DNA of 64,000 nucleotides from NCBI GenBank assembly GCA_016584495.1, contig WAID01000006.1, positions 2,046,001 through 2,110,000 of the forward strand, read 5' to 3'. Within the stretch, counting starts at the first letter, position 1, and the number at the start of each line of letters is the position of its first letter. Made by a program: the position numbers and the translations under genes. The DNA is from Celoporthe dispersa (taxonomy: Eukaryota > Ascomycota > Sordariomycetes > Diaporthales > Cryphonectriaceae). The notes beneath the pieces were generated by a model. The model worked only from the letters and a program-made list of their open reading frames with translations, had not been told where the DNA came from and ran no database searches. Below, piece after piece: positions 1-11,640 of this stretch.

Positions 1-111
1 GGGGGGCTCGACGAGCTGAGGAGGGAGTATGCCGAAGTTGAGCTGCTAGTTGAATTTATTCATCTGAATCACCACAAGGACGTCTTCATCTCTACACAGA
101 TATATGTGTAA
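1..111 (+). CDS. possible 3' end of a gene entering from the left
   Basis: The frame starting at base 1 is open for 36 codons and ends at a TAA at 109-111. The first part reads as a charged, helix-like stretch (LDELRREYAEVELL), as in a coiled coil, followed by a less structured tail. No start codon is visible, so this could only be the last exon of a gene lying mostly outside the window. A 36-codon open frame can occur by chance and I recognise no family. An exon boundary inside the stretch cannot be excluded. Confidence 0.25.
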   Translation, partial: GGLDELRREYAEVELLVEFIHLNHHKDVFISTQIYV

Positions 112-3100
112 ACGTCGAGCCAGCGCATCACAGTGGTAATCGCAATCTGTCGAAGGCCGGACGAAGCTGATCGCTGCGAGGCGTGAGATCCGACACTTTG
201 ATGGATGAGGCGTGCGAGTACAATAGTGAGGGATTTGAGATGAGTATGGAGATGTGGTCCATTGGTCAATATTGCTCGAGTGTTTGCTCTTGTGGTCATA
301 ATGTATTTGCCGCCTATAGGTAATCCCAGAGGTGAGGCATATAACGTGCAAGACTCTCTGGATATCAACGATTCCACGTCCAGCCGGGCCATAATATGGG
401 ACAGAAGCATGCGTGGTGTGCGTGTGTGCCATGTGTCAGGCATGGATGCGAGCCGGAGCGAAGGTTCAAGCTGCAGGTAGAGTCCCCTGGTCCGCTAGGC
501 ATCCAACTCGAACCCCAGCCATGCTCAAGAGCACGATGCAGATATGCAGCATAGGACAGGGCCTGATGGAAGTGCAGTAAGGGTCAAGTGGAGAAAGCCA
601 ACCAGGGGTCCCAGCTGTTTGCTCTCACATACGAACAGACCAAGATTCGGTGAGTCAAGTCTTCGCCAGTGTCTAGAACAGGACAGGAGCCAGCGTGAAA
701 AGGGGACCGAGGGAGAAGGGAGAGGGGGGGGGGTTAGATGGCGAGGGGAAGAGACGCCAAAGTGCAAGAATAACATATGGAACAACAGGGCTATGCTAAC
801 GACCCATCTGCAATCGCGGAAGAGAATGAGACGAGGGCGGCAAGCCAGCCACAGCTCGCCTGTGGGCTGTCTGATGAGGCCGTGCGATCGTGCATATTCC
901 ACCTGCTTCGATAGGGCTGACAAGCGAAACTCTCTGAGGTCGAATAGATTCATGCCACGATGGGGGACACAACGGCCCTGGACAGTCAGAGTTAGGAGGG
1001 AAACAGGCATGCGGAAGAGTGGTGGTGTGCAATGGTTGCTGTGAGACCCAGATCGGGACGAGCCAGCTCGATTATGGCTGGCAAAGTGCACGCGGGATCG
1101 AGGCGCCCACGTTGAACATGAGCATGTTTGTCTGCGTGGCGCCATGGATCTGAGACGAGACCATGGAATAACCGCTTGGTTGTGCATATAGCGCGCCGAG
1201 CTCGACGTCGACGAGGCTCCTCCGGGATGAGATGCGCCATTTTGTTTGCTTGTGCTGGCGCTTCGAGGGCCAGGAAGGGAGGGAGGCTCGGTCCCCAGAT
1301 TGGTCTCGTCGCGTGACTCAGATGATCGATGAAGGCAGGAGGCGGCCGGAAGAAAGGGAGAGAAAAAAAAAAGAAAAGAAAAAAAAGAAAGAGGCAGGGT
1401 CGGCGATCGAGGCCAGTATCGCAGGAAGACGATGCAGATCAGTCTCGATCGAGGTGACAGGTGTGGCTGAACAGGGTTGGTAGCTAGCCTAAGAGCTGGG
1501 GTGTCGAGAACGAAGGTAGAAGAACGAACATATCGTCAGGCTAGCGCTAGATATCAAATTAGTCATGGACGCATTATTATCGTTGGTGTGTGGGGAGCCC
1601 GCTGTAAGTACTTACGGCAAGGCGGTTCATTCAGCCTCAACGCCGTGGAGTTGCATGCACTGCACGCACACTGCGACTGGGGAATAGTGGCTCGGCGTAG
1701 GTCGCCCGGATGCGCTATCTGGGCAGTGCGACCCGGTGGTTCGTGGAAGAGCATGGTTGTGTGTTTGCCTGGTCCAAGCCGGGGCGGTGCTATAGCAAGG
1801 CTTCTCCGCGGGTTTGCATCTTTGCCGAGATGGGTTATGGATGGTCAGCGGAACAAGTCGGCTAGGACTTCGTCTCTGATTCGACAACGGGGGTTGCAAC
1901 CTCGTCCCATCATCATCATCATCATCATCATCTGGGGCTGGCGCGCCTTTCAGGAAATTCCCTCGTTGTTCACCGAAGACTAGACTCACACGACAGGACC
2001 TCGTGCGCCTGCCGCAGGCTGCATATTTCCCTCAGGCTTGACCGAAAACATCGACTCTCATGCTGGCTCTCGAGCTTCGGCCGAGACGGGATCTCTACGT
2101 TCGGTCGACCTGTCCGGAGGACTGCGCGCCTCAGACGCGGCCGCATCGTATCGGATACACAGATGGCCTGCATCCAAGGCGTCGCATCGGTGGAACCCCA
2201 AGCAGCGGATAGATACTTAGATACCATGGTGCGGGCTGGACCGGGGCCTGTTCTGGTGACCGAACTGGCGATCGACCCCAATCTGCAGGAGCGATATCAG
2301 CAACGTGTTGATGCCACAGAGGCTGGCGTCTGACATGGCTTGGCTTACTATGTACATACACTGCGCATATGCAGTGTGTGTAGCGGTTCAGGCGCCGAGA
2401 GTGGTTGGCGTTGTTTGGCAGGCTGTGAGAGAGACAGAGACCCAAGCACTCGGCCCAAGCCACACACAAGGAGTCGGGAGGTAGGCCGGTCAATCTCGTG
2501 CAGCACACAGCACGTCACTGCCACTGCCACTCACAGTCAGTCAATTGCTCGCCCGCTCAGCTATTGGTACCCTTGACCCTGGCGAATAGCTAGGAAGCCC
2601 TGCAACGGCAGATCGGCGCTCCAGCGTCAGAGACAACAGCAGGAGGACCCGATGTCAGACCTTTCTGGCAACCCCGGCACGTCATCTTAGGCGTCGGGGC
2701 AGTGAATGCGCCGCCTCTCACGTTCCAGGCCGTCAGACCAAAATGCTGCAAGATAGCAGCTGACATAGCCACGATCGCCGCATCTTGTGCAAGAAGGAGA
2801 AACACAATATCGATAACATCAGTGGTAATGAAGGGCGCAAGGCGGAGAGATTGGGATCTGTGCGATTCTGCATGTATATAAGAAGGCAACCAGAAGCCTA
2901 ATATACCGGTCCTCTTCATGCCCAACCCGATCGACCAGCGGAGGCTCAAAGAGGCTGGCAATCGGGCAGCCATGCATACTGCCGAACTCTAGGTGCAGGA
3001 TCTTCGAAATGATCGGTAGCGCCTCATTGCGAAAGGACAGGCGTGGCAGCCCCGTCTACTGCAGGCATACCTCAGGGCTGCCCAAGAGGTGTGGACTCTG

Positions 3101-4063
3101 CCTGACTGTCATGCATCCTGGGTGTGAACGTACTTAACCTCGTGGAAATGCATCTGACCATGGTATCCCAGAGGGCGGACAAGTTGCAGGCATCCATGCC
3201 GTGCGGCGCTGAGGCTGTTGATACCCGAGAGGCAGTGACTTAATACACTCACTAGTGCATCGTGCATCCGCGTCAGGGACGCCACAGAAATACCGTGACC
3301 ATTGGCTAGGATTTCTTCCCTTAAGTGCAACCTCAACGTTAGTTGCTGTAGCTAGCGGAGGTGGCTACACGCTGCGACTCACCATCCGGCCGAGTGCGTG
3401 TTGCGAATCTATGCCCGAATCAAAGGCCAGAAAGATGAGTAAGTACTTGGGTACTTAGATAAGGGAATGAGGACAGCAAAGAGATGACGATCCAGGAGCT
3501 GACTGGAGAACACCGGCACCTGGCATGAAACCCGCCCTCCTCCTCCTCCCCTTCGAGCCAACCGGGAAGAAAAAGAAAAGGAAGAGGGGAAAAAAACAAG
3601 GAAAGAAAGAAATGCAGATCGGAGTTCATGTAAGAGTCCTGGATGCAGAGGTATCTTTTAATAGATGGCATGAGTACCTGATGCGAGGTAGTGCATTTCA
3701 CGTAAAGAATCCTATGGGTTCTGCAGAGAAGACCAGGTACACACCTTGGTACAGTCAACGTGTAACAAACGACGATCCGTAGTACTCTTCCTTCCCCTCA
3801 AAATAGTCATTGCAGAGGCAGTCATGCCAACGCACACACGGGCGGTAATCCAACAAATGGCAACACAACATAAAAAGACGTTAAAAGGCAGCAAGGGTAT
3901 GACTCTCTCTCTCTCTCCCCACTGCAGCCGGTCACTGCTGCGGTAAGCTGTCGGAAGAGTATTGCCCTAGGGATGACCTTTTTTCGTGTCTGTATGATTA
4001 CACGTATCGCATCGTGATTTTTTGTTGCCATCTCATCTTATCTCCATCCTAAGAACCGTCCTC
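112..4063. other. gene-poor stretch left of NOT3
   Basis: No open frame here resembles a known protein. The longer ones (for example minus strand 525-1187 and 2590-2973) overlap others on both strands and have no domain-like pattern. It holds a purine-rich tract at about 1354-1396 and an (ATC)8 microsatellite at 1909-1932. The part just left of 4064 should carry the NOT3 3' UTR. A small gene broken by a homopolymer error could be missed. Confidence 0.6.
1909..1932. repeat. (ATC)8 microsatellite
   Basis: Eight perfect ATC units lie in the gene-poor left part. Read as protein this gives poly-Ile or poly-Asp, which explains the long spurious open frames on both strands here. Confidence 0.95.
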
Positions 4064-6091
4064 TTACACCTCGTCCTCCAGAAATTTGTACGCGAACTTG
4101 AAGTCGGCCTTCCGACGATTCATCCTGTAAGATGCGTCAGTAATGGCATGGTAGGAAACGAGCGTGCGCGGGCGAAACGTAGGCGGCAAGACTTAGCAAG
4201 CGTGGACTCACCAGGTTGACTCGTAGTCGAAGAAGCGATATGTGCCCTGCTCAAACTCCTCCGTGATGTTCTTCGGCTCCTCGTGTCTCTGGAACCAGGT
4301 CTGGTACTGCTTGTGGAAGCGCCATGCCTGGTCCTTCAGTGCCTTGGCTGACAGGTACTGCTGGTAAGACCCTTGCTTGTAATAGAAAGCATAGAAGAGC
4401 GTGTCATTCTCCACCTTGGAGGGTTGGTACAGGGCAGGATTGTCGACCAAGGGGAGGCTCTCCTTGGGCCAGGTGGCCGATGTATCCCACCAAGACTCAG
4501 GCTGATGTATCCTGATGGGCTCAGAGTCACAAACATCGGGAGCGGTCTCTCTCGAAGCTGCCACCAGTCTCTCCGTAGCTAAATTCATCGGTGCCTTGAC
4601 ATTTGACTTGGTTGTTTCCCATGCCTCCACCAGGTCGTCGAGGGAGGAGGGGAGGTGGTATATCGACTCGTCGTCTTGTGGCTCTGCAGGCTTCACACCA
4701 TTTGTCACGCCATTTGTATGAGCAGCCTTTGCTGCTGCGGCTGCTGCTGCTGCTGAGGGCTCGGCGACAGCGGGCGCCTTGCCTGCAGCACGTGACGCCT
4801 TGACTCTAGGAGCATCTGGCTTGGGGGTAGACGACGCAGGGACGTTTGCACTTGATATGGATGGCGTGGCTGCCGGTGCTGGCTTCTGCTCTGCAGGGGC
4901 CGGTGCGGCGGCTGCCATCTGGATCGAGGATATGCTGGGAGAGCTGGTCGAGCTCGCCTTAGACTGGCCTGCAGGGAAGGGGGAGACCCCAACTGCTGGG
5001 TGCGCGCTCGGTGGGGGTGGCAGAGGTGCTATGCCGACATTGTTCTTGTCTGCGGCTGCAGCTGCCGCAGAAGCGTACTTGAGCCCTTCGCCTGGAGGTC
5101 GAGTGGGCACTGACGCTGGCTTCATCATGGTCGGGGCGCTCGTGGCCGGTCCACTTCCACCGGTCGGCAGCGTAGGCGTATGCAGGGTCGCAAGCGTTGG
5201 GAGCGGTGACTTGAGCTGCGACGAGCTCTTGGGCTTCCCCGCACCACCCGTAGCATCTGCTAGTGCCCTTTCCTTGCCCCTCGCCCCTGCTGCGCTCGAG
5301 GACCGCCCTTCCATCTCGAGGGCGTCATCCTGCACTGACTGCGTATCCTGACTCGAGACCTTGTCGTTCTCCTGGACCATCCCGAACTGGTCCTCCTCCT
5401 CGTCGAGATTCAGGTCGTCGTACATCGTATCGTCCTCCACGTAGTCCAGGGACTCGCCCTCTTGCACGTAGTACTGTATCGCATCCTTGATGTCGTTAAC
5501 CTGGTCCGCATCCACGCCGCCATTCACGAGGGACCTCCGTATCAGCTCCAGCTTGCCCTGGTGCCACTTGTGCTTCTCGATGGTGTCGTCGATCTCGCCC
5601 ATCCTGCCCGCGTTGTCTTTGCTCTTCTTGCCCTTCTTCACGGACTGCAGGGTTTCGCGCTCGGCCTCGAGCGCCTCGATGCGCTGCTCCAGCTCATCGA
5701 TCTGGGTGCCGAGAAAGTCACCAGCCTCGATCTTGGCCTTCTCCTTTGGATCCAGGGTAGCTGCAGCAGACAGCCCTTCTTTGGAGAATGCCTTGGTCTT
5801 CATCAGCTTTTCCACAGCCTTGAACTTCTCCATCCTCGACTCGATCAGTTTCCTCTGCTCCATCAGAGGACCCTTGTCCTTGATGTCATTGCTTGCTGCC
5901 CATGTCTTGATCTGATCTCGCAGTCTCTGAAGCTTCTTTATCTCCCTCTTGAGGCTGTCCTCGAGCTTCTCCTTCTGCGCCTGGCTGCTGGCCTGCTCAA
6001 TCTTCTCGTAGATCTCATCGAACTCCTGGATGCCCTCAGTGACCTTCTTGAAGCACTTATCGACTTCCTGCATTAACTTTCTGGCCGCCAT
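4064..6091 (-). CDS. NOT3: CCR4-NOT transcription/deadenylation complex subunit 3 (NOT3/NOT5)
   Basis: This is a scaffold subunit of the CCR4-NOT complex, which shortens mRNA poly(A) tails and links to transcription and translation. There are two exons, 6091-4212 and 4124-4064, with an 87-base GTGAGT...ACAG intron, giving 646 aa. Residues 1 to about 235 form the charged coiled-coil Not3 N-terminal domain (starts MAARKLMQEVDKCFKKV). Residues about 245-490 are a low-complexity Ala/Pro/Ser/Gln linker. The rest is the C-terminal NOT box, ending in WMNRRKADFKFAYKFLEDEV. The last 20 or so residues exist only after splicing, because reading through the donor gives a stop at once. An in-frame ATG 40 codons upstream (6211) exists, but the family start is at 6091. 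The frame is intact. It is divergent from the D-aminoacyl-tRNA deacylase gene. Confidence 0.95.
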
Positions 6092-6216
6092 TGTGAATGG
6101 GTGCCCCTTAGGGTCTGATCGCGTTGGTTGAGGTTCAGAGGTTCGATCGTATGGTGGGGGGTGGGATGGTGTACGTGTCGAGGGGTGTGAGCTGCAGCGG
6201 CCCAGCAGCAACAGTG

Positions 6217-6326
6217 CTAGAGCGATCAGTCAGTTGTGAGGCTGTTTCACCAGCTGCCTGTCTAGCAGCAATGATCAACAGTTTGGAGTTTAGTGTTGAG
6301 ATGGGAGGGAATGATGAATAGCTTAC
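6217..6326 (-). other. putative 5' UTR intron of NOT3
   Basis: Upstream of the NOT3 start, on the same strand, a good donor (CAAG followed by GTAAGC, first base 6326) is followed by a branch-like ACTGAC and possible acceptors ending at 6217 (CTCTAG) or about 6192 (CTGCAG). This fits an intron in the leader. No protein evidence can confirm it; transcript data would decide. Confidence 0.4.
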
Positions 6327-7098
6327 CTTGGAGGACAGACAGTACAAGCAACGCGGTAGTGGGTGTGTTGTTAGTTCAGTCCGAACAAGTACAACAGAAG
6401 GGCGTTGGGGTTTCGTTTGTGGTGGAGGGCGTGGGCGTGAGATCAATCGGCAAGGCTGCAAATGCTGCCACAGCGACAGGTGAAAGAAGCAATGCTGCAA
6501 TTCGACATGGCAGGCAACTGATGCGCGCCAGAGGGTGTCACAGACCCACCCTATGTTAAATGGCGGGTCCTCATAGGTGCGTCATTCAATTGCGCGCCTC
6601 ACCGGAACAGGCAAGGCGGCAAGGCGGTACTCATCCCGCCCTGTTGGACCCAGAGGTGAGCACCACCAATGCACCAGCAAGCATTTGACACCCACTGCCT
6701 CCCAATCACACCCACACTTTGTTGGGGTGCTGTGTCGGGCTCTCTTCCAGTTGTATTAGCACTCAGCCTCTTTCTGTGCTGTGTTTGGCTCCTCATCCAA
6801 AGGCTACCCTACTTTTGGAATTCACTTTTCCCTCGTCATTGATCTCTTCGTAGCCTCCTCTGCCGCCTCCTCCTCCTCCTCCTCCTCTTCCCGGACCCAG
6901 CTGTACATGAATTGGACCGTGGGTTTGAAGACAAGCTCAGTGGTGCCAGCTGCGATATTACCCTGCGAAGCCTGTAAGTCAGGGTGAGGGTGATACTCTG
7001 CCTGAATTCTTGAGTTTCAAAGGCTCAGCTGCCACTGCACACCAGTACCACCAGCCCACCAACCAGACATCCAGACCCTATACACAGCTGCTGCTACC
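6327..7098. promoter_or_regulatory. shared divergent upstream region of NOT3 and the D-aminoacyl-tRNA deacylase gene
   Basis: About 1 kb separates the two start codons and must hold both promoters. It contains no open frame with domain character. A run of CTC repeats near 6860-6890 lies on the deacylase side. I see no clear TATA box. Confidence 0.55.
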
Positions 7099-7852
7099 AT
7101 GAAGGGTAAATCCACTTCTCACTGGTTCTTATACTACCTTCACATTTCTCATGCAGGGTCATAGTCATCCTCCAGCGAGTGCTCTCAGCCTCTGTCACTG
7201 TCGAGAAAGAGCTTGTCTCATCAATAGGCAAAGGTGTCCTGGTGTTTGCAGCCATAGCCCCAGGAGACACAGAGAAGGATGCTGAATCTATGGCTGCCAA
7301 GGTCCTCAAGCTGAGGCTATGGGATGATGACAACGGCGGCAGGGTAAATTCACTCATCTCCCCACCCCTCCACCGAGAACCTTCCACAGCCCATATGTCG
7401 CCATCACCTCATCTCCCCTGAGCCGACATGCAGTGTGTGATCTGACATTGCCATCTCATTTGATAGTGGAAAAGAATGTGCAGGACATCAGTGGAGAAGT
7501 CCTCTGTGTGTCTCAATTCACCCTGCTGGCCTCAACCAAAAAAGGCAACAAGCCTGACTTCCATGGGGCGCTTGGAGGCGATGAGGCTAAAGAGCTGTAC
7601 CACTACTTCTTCACCAGGGTGCAGGAGGGCTATGCAGCTGACAGGGTGAAGAATGGGGTCTTTCAGGCTATGATGGAAGTTGCTCTTGTCAATGATGGGC
7701 CGGTATATCTCCCCTCCCTCCCTTCTATAGGTAGAAGAGAAGTGTTGGACTGACACCTACACTGTTTCCTCTAGGTCACACTGGAGCTCACCGCTGGCTC
7801 CTCACAAAAACCCGACAAACCGGCCGTCGCAAATAATGGTCAGACCAAATAA
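7099..7852 (+). CDS. DTD1: D-aminoacyl-tRNA deacylase (DTD)
   Basis: It hydrolyses D-amino acids (and glycine) wrongly attached to tRNA, a translation quality-control step in the cytosol. Exons are 7099-7105, 7165-7343, about 7475-7702 and 7775-7852. The tiny first exon gives only MK and a split Val codon; the acceptor CATAG at 7164 restores the family start MKVILQRVLSASVTVE. Two signature motifs are present: VSQFTL, and NDGPVT with the Gly-Pro that lines the active site, split exactly by the last intron. The predicted length of about 163 aa is near the family norm. The third exon is odd: homologues have a Trp-Lys-Lys just before NVQ, and TGG AAA AG A is one A short of that. Either the acceptor is at 7474, losing these residues, or a base is missing from the run 7470-7473. 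Confidence 0.9.
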
Positions 7853-8778
7853 TCACCTTTTAATCTGCATTAGGGTGATCTGCAAAGCATCATGACTTCA
7901 AAATCATGTCCTTCCTAAAGCTCAGATCCCTACCTAGAACCTGACCTAGTCGTGGTGGCGGCTGATCAGGGCAGTCTCACAACAACAAAGGCAGCTAGCT
8001 TGTCGGGGGGTGCATATCTGCCGCACCAATAAAGTACGGTTTACAGGCCCAGAGAGACCTGGCAATCATGATAGATCATGAGCTCAGCATGAGACCTTTG
8101 TTTTGAATAAATTAGACTAGACTCTAGAGAGAACAAACTCACATCTCCATTATGCTTTTTTTTTTTTTTTGGATACATATATATAGTATAAGTGAGAAGG
8201 GTGTTTGGCCCTGAAATGGCCTTGAAAAGGCCTTTCATATTTCAATCAAGATGGCCAGAGAAGTAGAGGGCATCATCCATCCATGGTTCCCAAGCACATC
8301 TCGCCTGGTAGTGCTAATTCGGAAGATAGCAGGCAGGGAAAATCAGGGTCCAAAGGTGAGGAAGGATTGATCTTGCATGTGAGTGCCTTCTTCAGAAGTA
8401 CCCCCTCCCCGGGTCAGCCCCACGGTGACAGGGATCCAGGTAAGCGGAATGCCCCGCTCTGTGGGAGCTCTCCATGGAATGTTCACGAAGGCGCTTTGGT
8501 TGGCCAGGTATTTTGGTCCGATTCTTCTCAGAAAAAGCGAGCTTCCTGACAAGCTACAAACAGTTCTGGCCAGCTGAACGACGGACAGACTCCCTTGCCC
8601 AGCCGTACAACCAACTTGTCATACACCTCCTTCTGCCATCTGCAGTCTTACCTCGTGTCTCTGATCACTCCTTCTCAACTCGGCAACTCAGGCTCACATT
8701 TGCTAACCACCTTCATTCAACCGCTTCCAACAACCCCTTAGTTACTTACCAGGTTTCTTCCCTTGAGAAAAGGCAGCC
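7853..8778. other. spacer between the DTD gene and cyclophilin-40
   Basis: It holds the DTD 3' UTR and the cyclophilin promoter. A T-run at about 8157-8171 is followed by an AT-rich patch. Overlapping open frames at 8283-8577 and 8474-8908 have no family character; the second runs through the cyclophilin start in another frame. Confidence 0.6.
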
Positions 8779-10142
8779 ATGGCCACTGAAGAGACCAAGG
8801 CTTCACCTGCATCCCGCAGCCGCGTGTTCTTTGATGTGCACGTTGGCCAGCGAAAGGCTGGGCGCATCATCATGGAGCTGTACAATGATGTGGTGCCCAA
8901 GACTGTAGGTTACCCCCCCCCGGCCCCCTCCCACCCCACACCCCCCATCCTGGAGACGCTCTTTTCGCTGTAGACCTTCTGGGTTTGCTAATGATATACC
9001 CACCAGGCTGAGAACTTCCGCTCGCTCTGCACAGGAGAGAAGGGTGTTGGCAAGACCGGCAAACCCCTCTACTACAAGGGCTCCGAGTTCCACCGTGTCA
9101 TCAAGCAGTTCATGATCCAGGGCGGCGACTTCACCGCAGGTGATGGCACTGGCGGCGAGAGCATCTATGGCGAGAAGTTTGCCGATGAGAACTTCGAGCT
9201 GAAGCATGACCGGCCTTTTCTCCTGTCGATGGCAAATGCCGGACCTGGTAGGTTTCACACGTGCCACCGTCTCCAAACGCAAGACAACAGGACAAGAATG
9301 AATGTCCCGGCTGGCTGACACGCTCAACAGGCACAAACGGTTCTCAGTTCTTCATCACTACCGTTCCGACCCCTCACCTGGACAACAAGCACGTCGTCTT
9401 CGGCGAGGTCCTGTCCGGCAAGTCTGTCGTGCGGCAGATCGAGAACCTGCGCACGGCAAGCGGCGACAAGCCCGTGCAGCCCGCACGCATTGTCGAGTGC
9501 GGTGAGCTGACCGGCGAGGACGCCGTGGCCATCACCTCGCAGTCGGGCAAGCCTGACGCGCTGGGCGACGCCTACGAGGACTTCCCCGAGGACGAGCTGG
9601 AGAACCTGAAGAGGCAGGGCCCCGAGGGCGAGAGCCTGGAGGCCATCCCCGCCGCCAAGATTGTGCAGATCGCCACCGAGTGCAAGGACTTTGGCAACAA
9701 GGCCTTCAAGGCGGGCGACTTCGCCTCCGCCCTCGACAAGTACGAGAAGGGCCTGCGTTACCTGAATGAGGACCCAGATCTCCCCGACGGCGACGAGGGC
9801 AAGGAGCTCAAGGCCAAGGTGGACGCGGTGCGGTTCTCGCTAAACAACAACGGCGCGCTCATGAACATCAAGATGAGCAACTGGGATGATGCCGCTAGGA
9901 TGGCTCAGTCCGCCCTGCTCGTCGGCGGTGTCAAAGATGCCGACAAAGCCAAGGCGCTGTACCGCCGGGGCTTCGCGCTGGTCCGCCTCAAGGACGAGGA
10001 CGCCGCCGTGGACGCCCTGACGGAGGCAAGCAAGCTGGCGCCCGGCGATGCCGCCATCACCAAGGAGCTGGGCGATGTCAAGAAGAACATTTCGGCACGC
10101 CTGGCAAAGGAGAAGGCTGCGTACAAGAAGTTTTTCACCTAA
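8779..10142 (+). CDS. CPR6: peptidyl-prolyl cis-trans isomerase D, cyclophilin-40 type
   Basis: A cytosolic Hsp90 co-chaperone with a cyclophilin domain followed by TPRs. Exons are 8779-8904, 9007-9247 and 9331-10142 (392 aa). The cyclophilin domain spans about residues 13-180, with catalytic Arg72 in the FHR motif, QGGDFTAGDGTGG and the NGSQFFIT active-site strand. Where cyclophilin A has the cyclosporin-binding Trp, this protein has His138 (TPHLDNKHVVFG), as CYP40 proteins do, which is known to weaken cyclosporin binding. The TPR region runs from about residue 220 to the end (GNKAFKAGDFASALDKYEKG, then RRGFALVRL) and should bind the Hsp90 C-terminus. The frame is intact. The spliced G|GC codon joins AGP to GTNGSQ, confirming intron 2. 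Confidence 0.96.
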
Positions 10143-11640
10143 AGGGTTCTGGCCAAAGACACCGCGCGTCTGATGAGGGCAATCTCACCGAGGAGTCGCT
10201 GGTTCTGTTTTTTTTTTCTCTCTCCTTTTCCTGGAGAGGGCTGGGGGGCCTTCAGGACTGTGGGTTGATTACTTAGAAGAAAAGGGACTGATACACTAAT
10301 ACCAAAGGCCGTGAGCGCCGTCCAGCAAAATAGTCATGAAATCAACACGAAACGACCGCACATTATCTAGCCGGATTGTACCGGCTGCTGTCTATGTCAC
10401 CCTACAATCCTTTCCCCTCATTGATGCAACTGCACATCTCCTCATCTAGCTGAAGACCTCTCTCCCGAAGCGACATGGAAAACATGCATGCGTAAAGTAT
10501 CTATCAGCGTTGCGTCGCTATGCTGGATGATTACGATCTTATGTGACTGCTGCTCATACATAGTAAGGAGATAGATAGTAGTGAGAGGAGCCCAGCATCG
10601 CGAAGGCCCGTAGAACTCTAGCCTCGAGACAGGTTAGCCAGCTACACACATGTACGTACGAGATCCAACACATCAACACGAGCAGCCCATGTTTTCCTTC
10701 TCCACCTCCGACCCCTAAAACAACCCAGACCTGGCCCCGCTCCCCCTCTCCCTCTTGGTCACGCAGGGCACTCCGTTACCTCTCCCGTGTGTTCGTGGGC
10801 TCCCCTTGGCCTTCTGGCCGAAGCTCGCGTACATATAAACAGTTATGAGCAGCGCGGTCGAGCAGACACCAATGACAGATAGACAGCCTCCAGGTAATAT
10901 ATATCTGTGTAGAGGGAGGGCGGTCAGTGTCAGATTACCAAGGCCGCCTAGAAGAAATATGACCGGCCCTGGTGTCGCTACTCGTGGGCTGCTGCCGACG
11001 ATCCACGTATTCATCAAAGATACCAGCGAGAGACAGGCAGGATGTATATGGTAGATCACCCAATGATCATCAGGCTTGTACGCAAGACAATTCGGCTCGA
11101 GGTAATATCGTTTCATAATAGAAGAATATGGGTCAAAACTTGGTGCCAACGTTTTCTTGAATTCCGTAATGGTAGATATCTTATTGTTTGTGTTTTTTCT
11201 CTATCCAAGACAGGAAATCGAATTTATCGTCATCGTCGTCTGCAGCATTTGTACATGAAACCCCGTATAGTACGCGAAGTAGGTATCGTCGTGAGAATAA
11301 CAGTGTCAATCCGTCGCATCAGCAGTCGCAGTAGCATGGACGGTGAATCCTGAACAAGAACGCCGCCTCTCCAATGCATCATCGTATCCAAAGGACGCAA
11401 CACCGCCCGCATTTCCATCCCCTTCCCGTCGCTCCGACCGCCTGTAATATAGACAAGGGGAAAGTCGATGATGGTGTGGGTAGCGCGTGCTAGGTAGGGA
11501 AACAAAAAAAAATATCAAGGAGAGAAGGAAAAGAAAGATAGAAATCAAACTTCCACGCGGCTTGATTAATACAGTAGACCCCCAATCTCCAAGGTCATCA
11601 CAGCGGTCAATGCCGTGAAGACTCGAATTCCTTCCACCCC
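10143..11640. other. spacer between convergent cyclophilin-40 and RasGAP genes
   Basis: It carries the 3' UTRs of both flanking genes. A T-run sits at 10208-10216. A 144-codon minus-strand open frame (10715-11149) has two hydrophobic stretches but no recognisable family, and it lies in the likely RasGAP 3' flank, so I do not call it a gene. Confidence 0.55.

Noticed and set aside
4208..4210. Stop codon directly after the first NOT3 exon as the true protein end
   Set aside because: A clean GTGAGT donor spans it, and the spliced last exon encodes the conserved NOT-box end.
10715..11149. Minus-strand 144-codon ORF with two hydrophobic stretches
   Set aside because: It lies in the 3' flank of RasGAP, has no recognisable family, and frames on the other strand are equally open.
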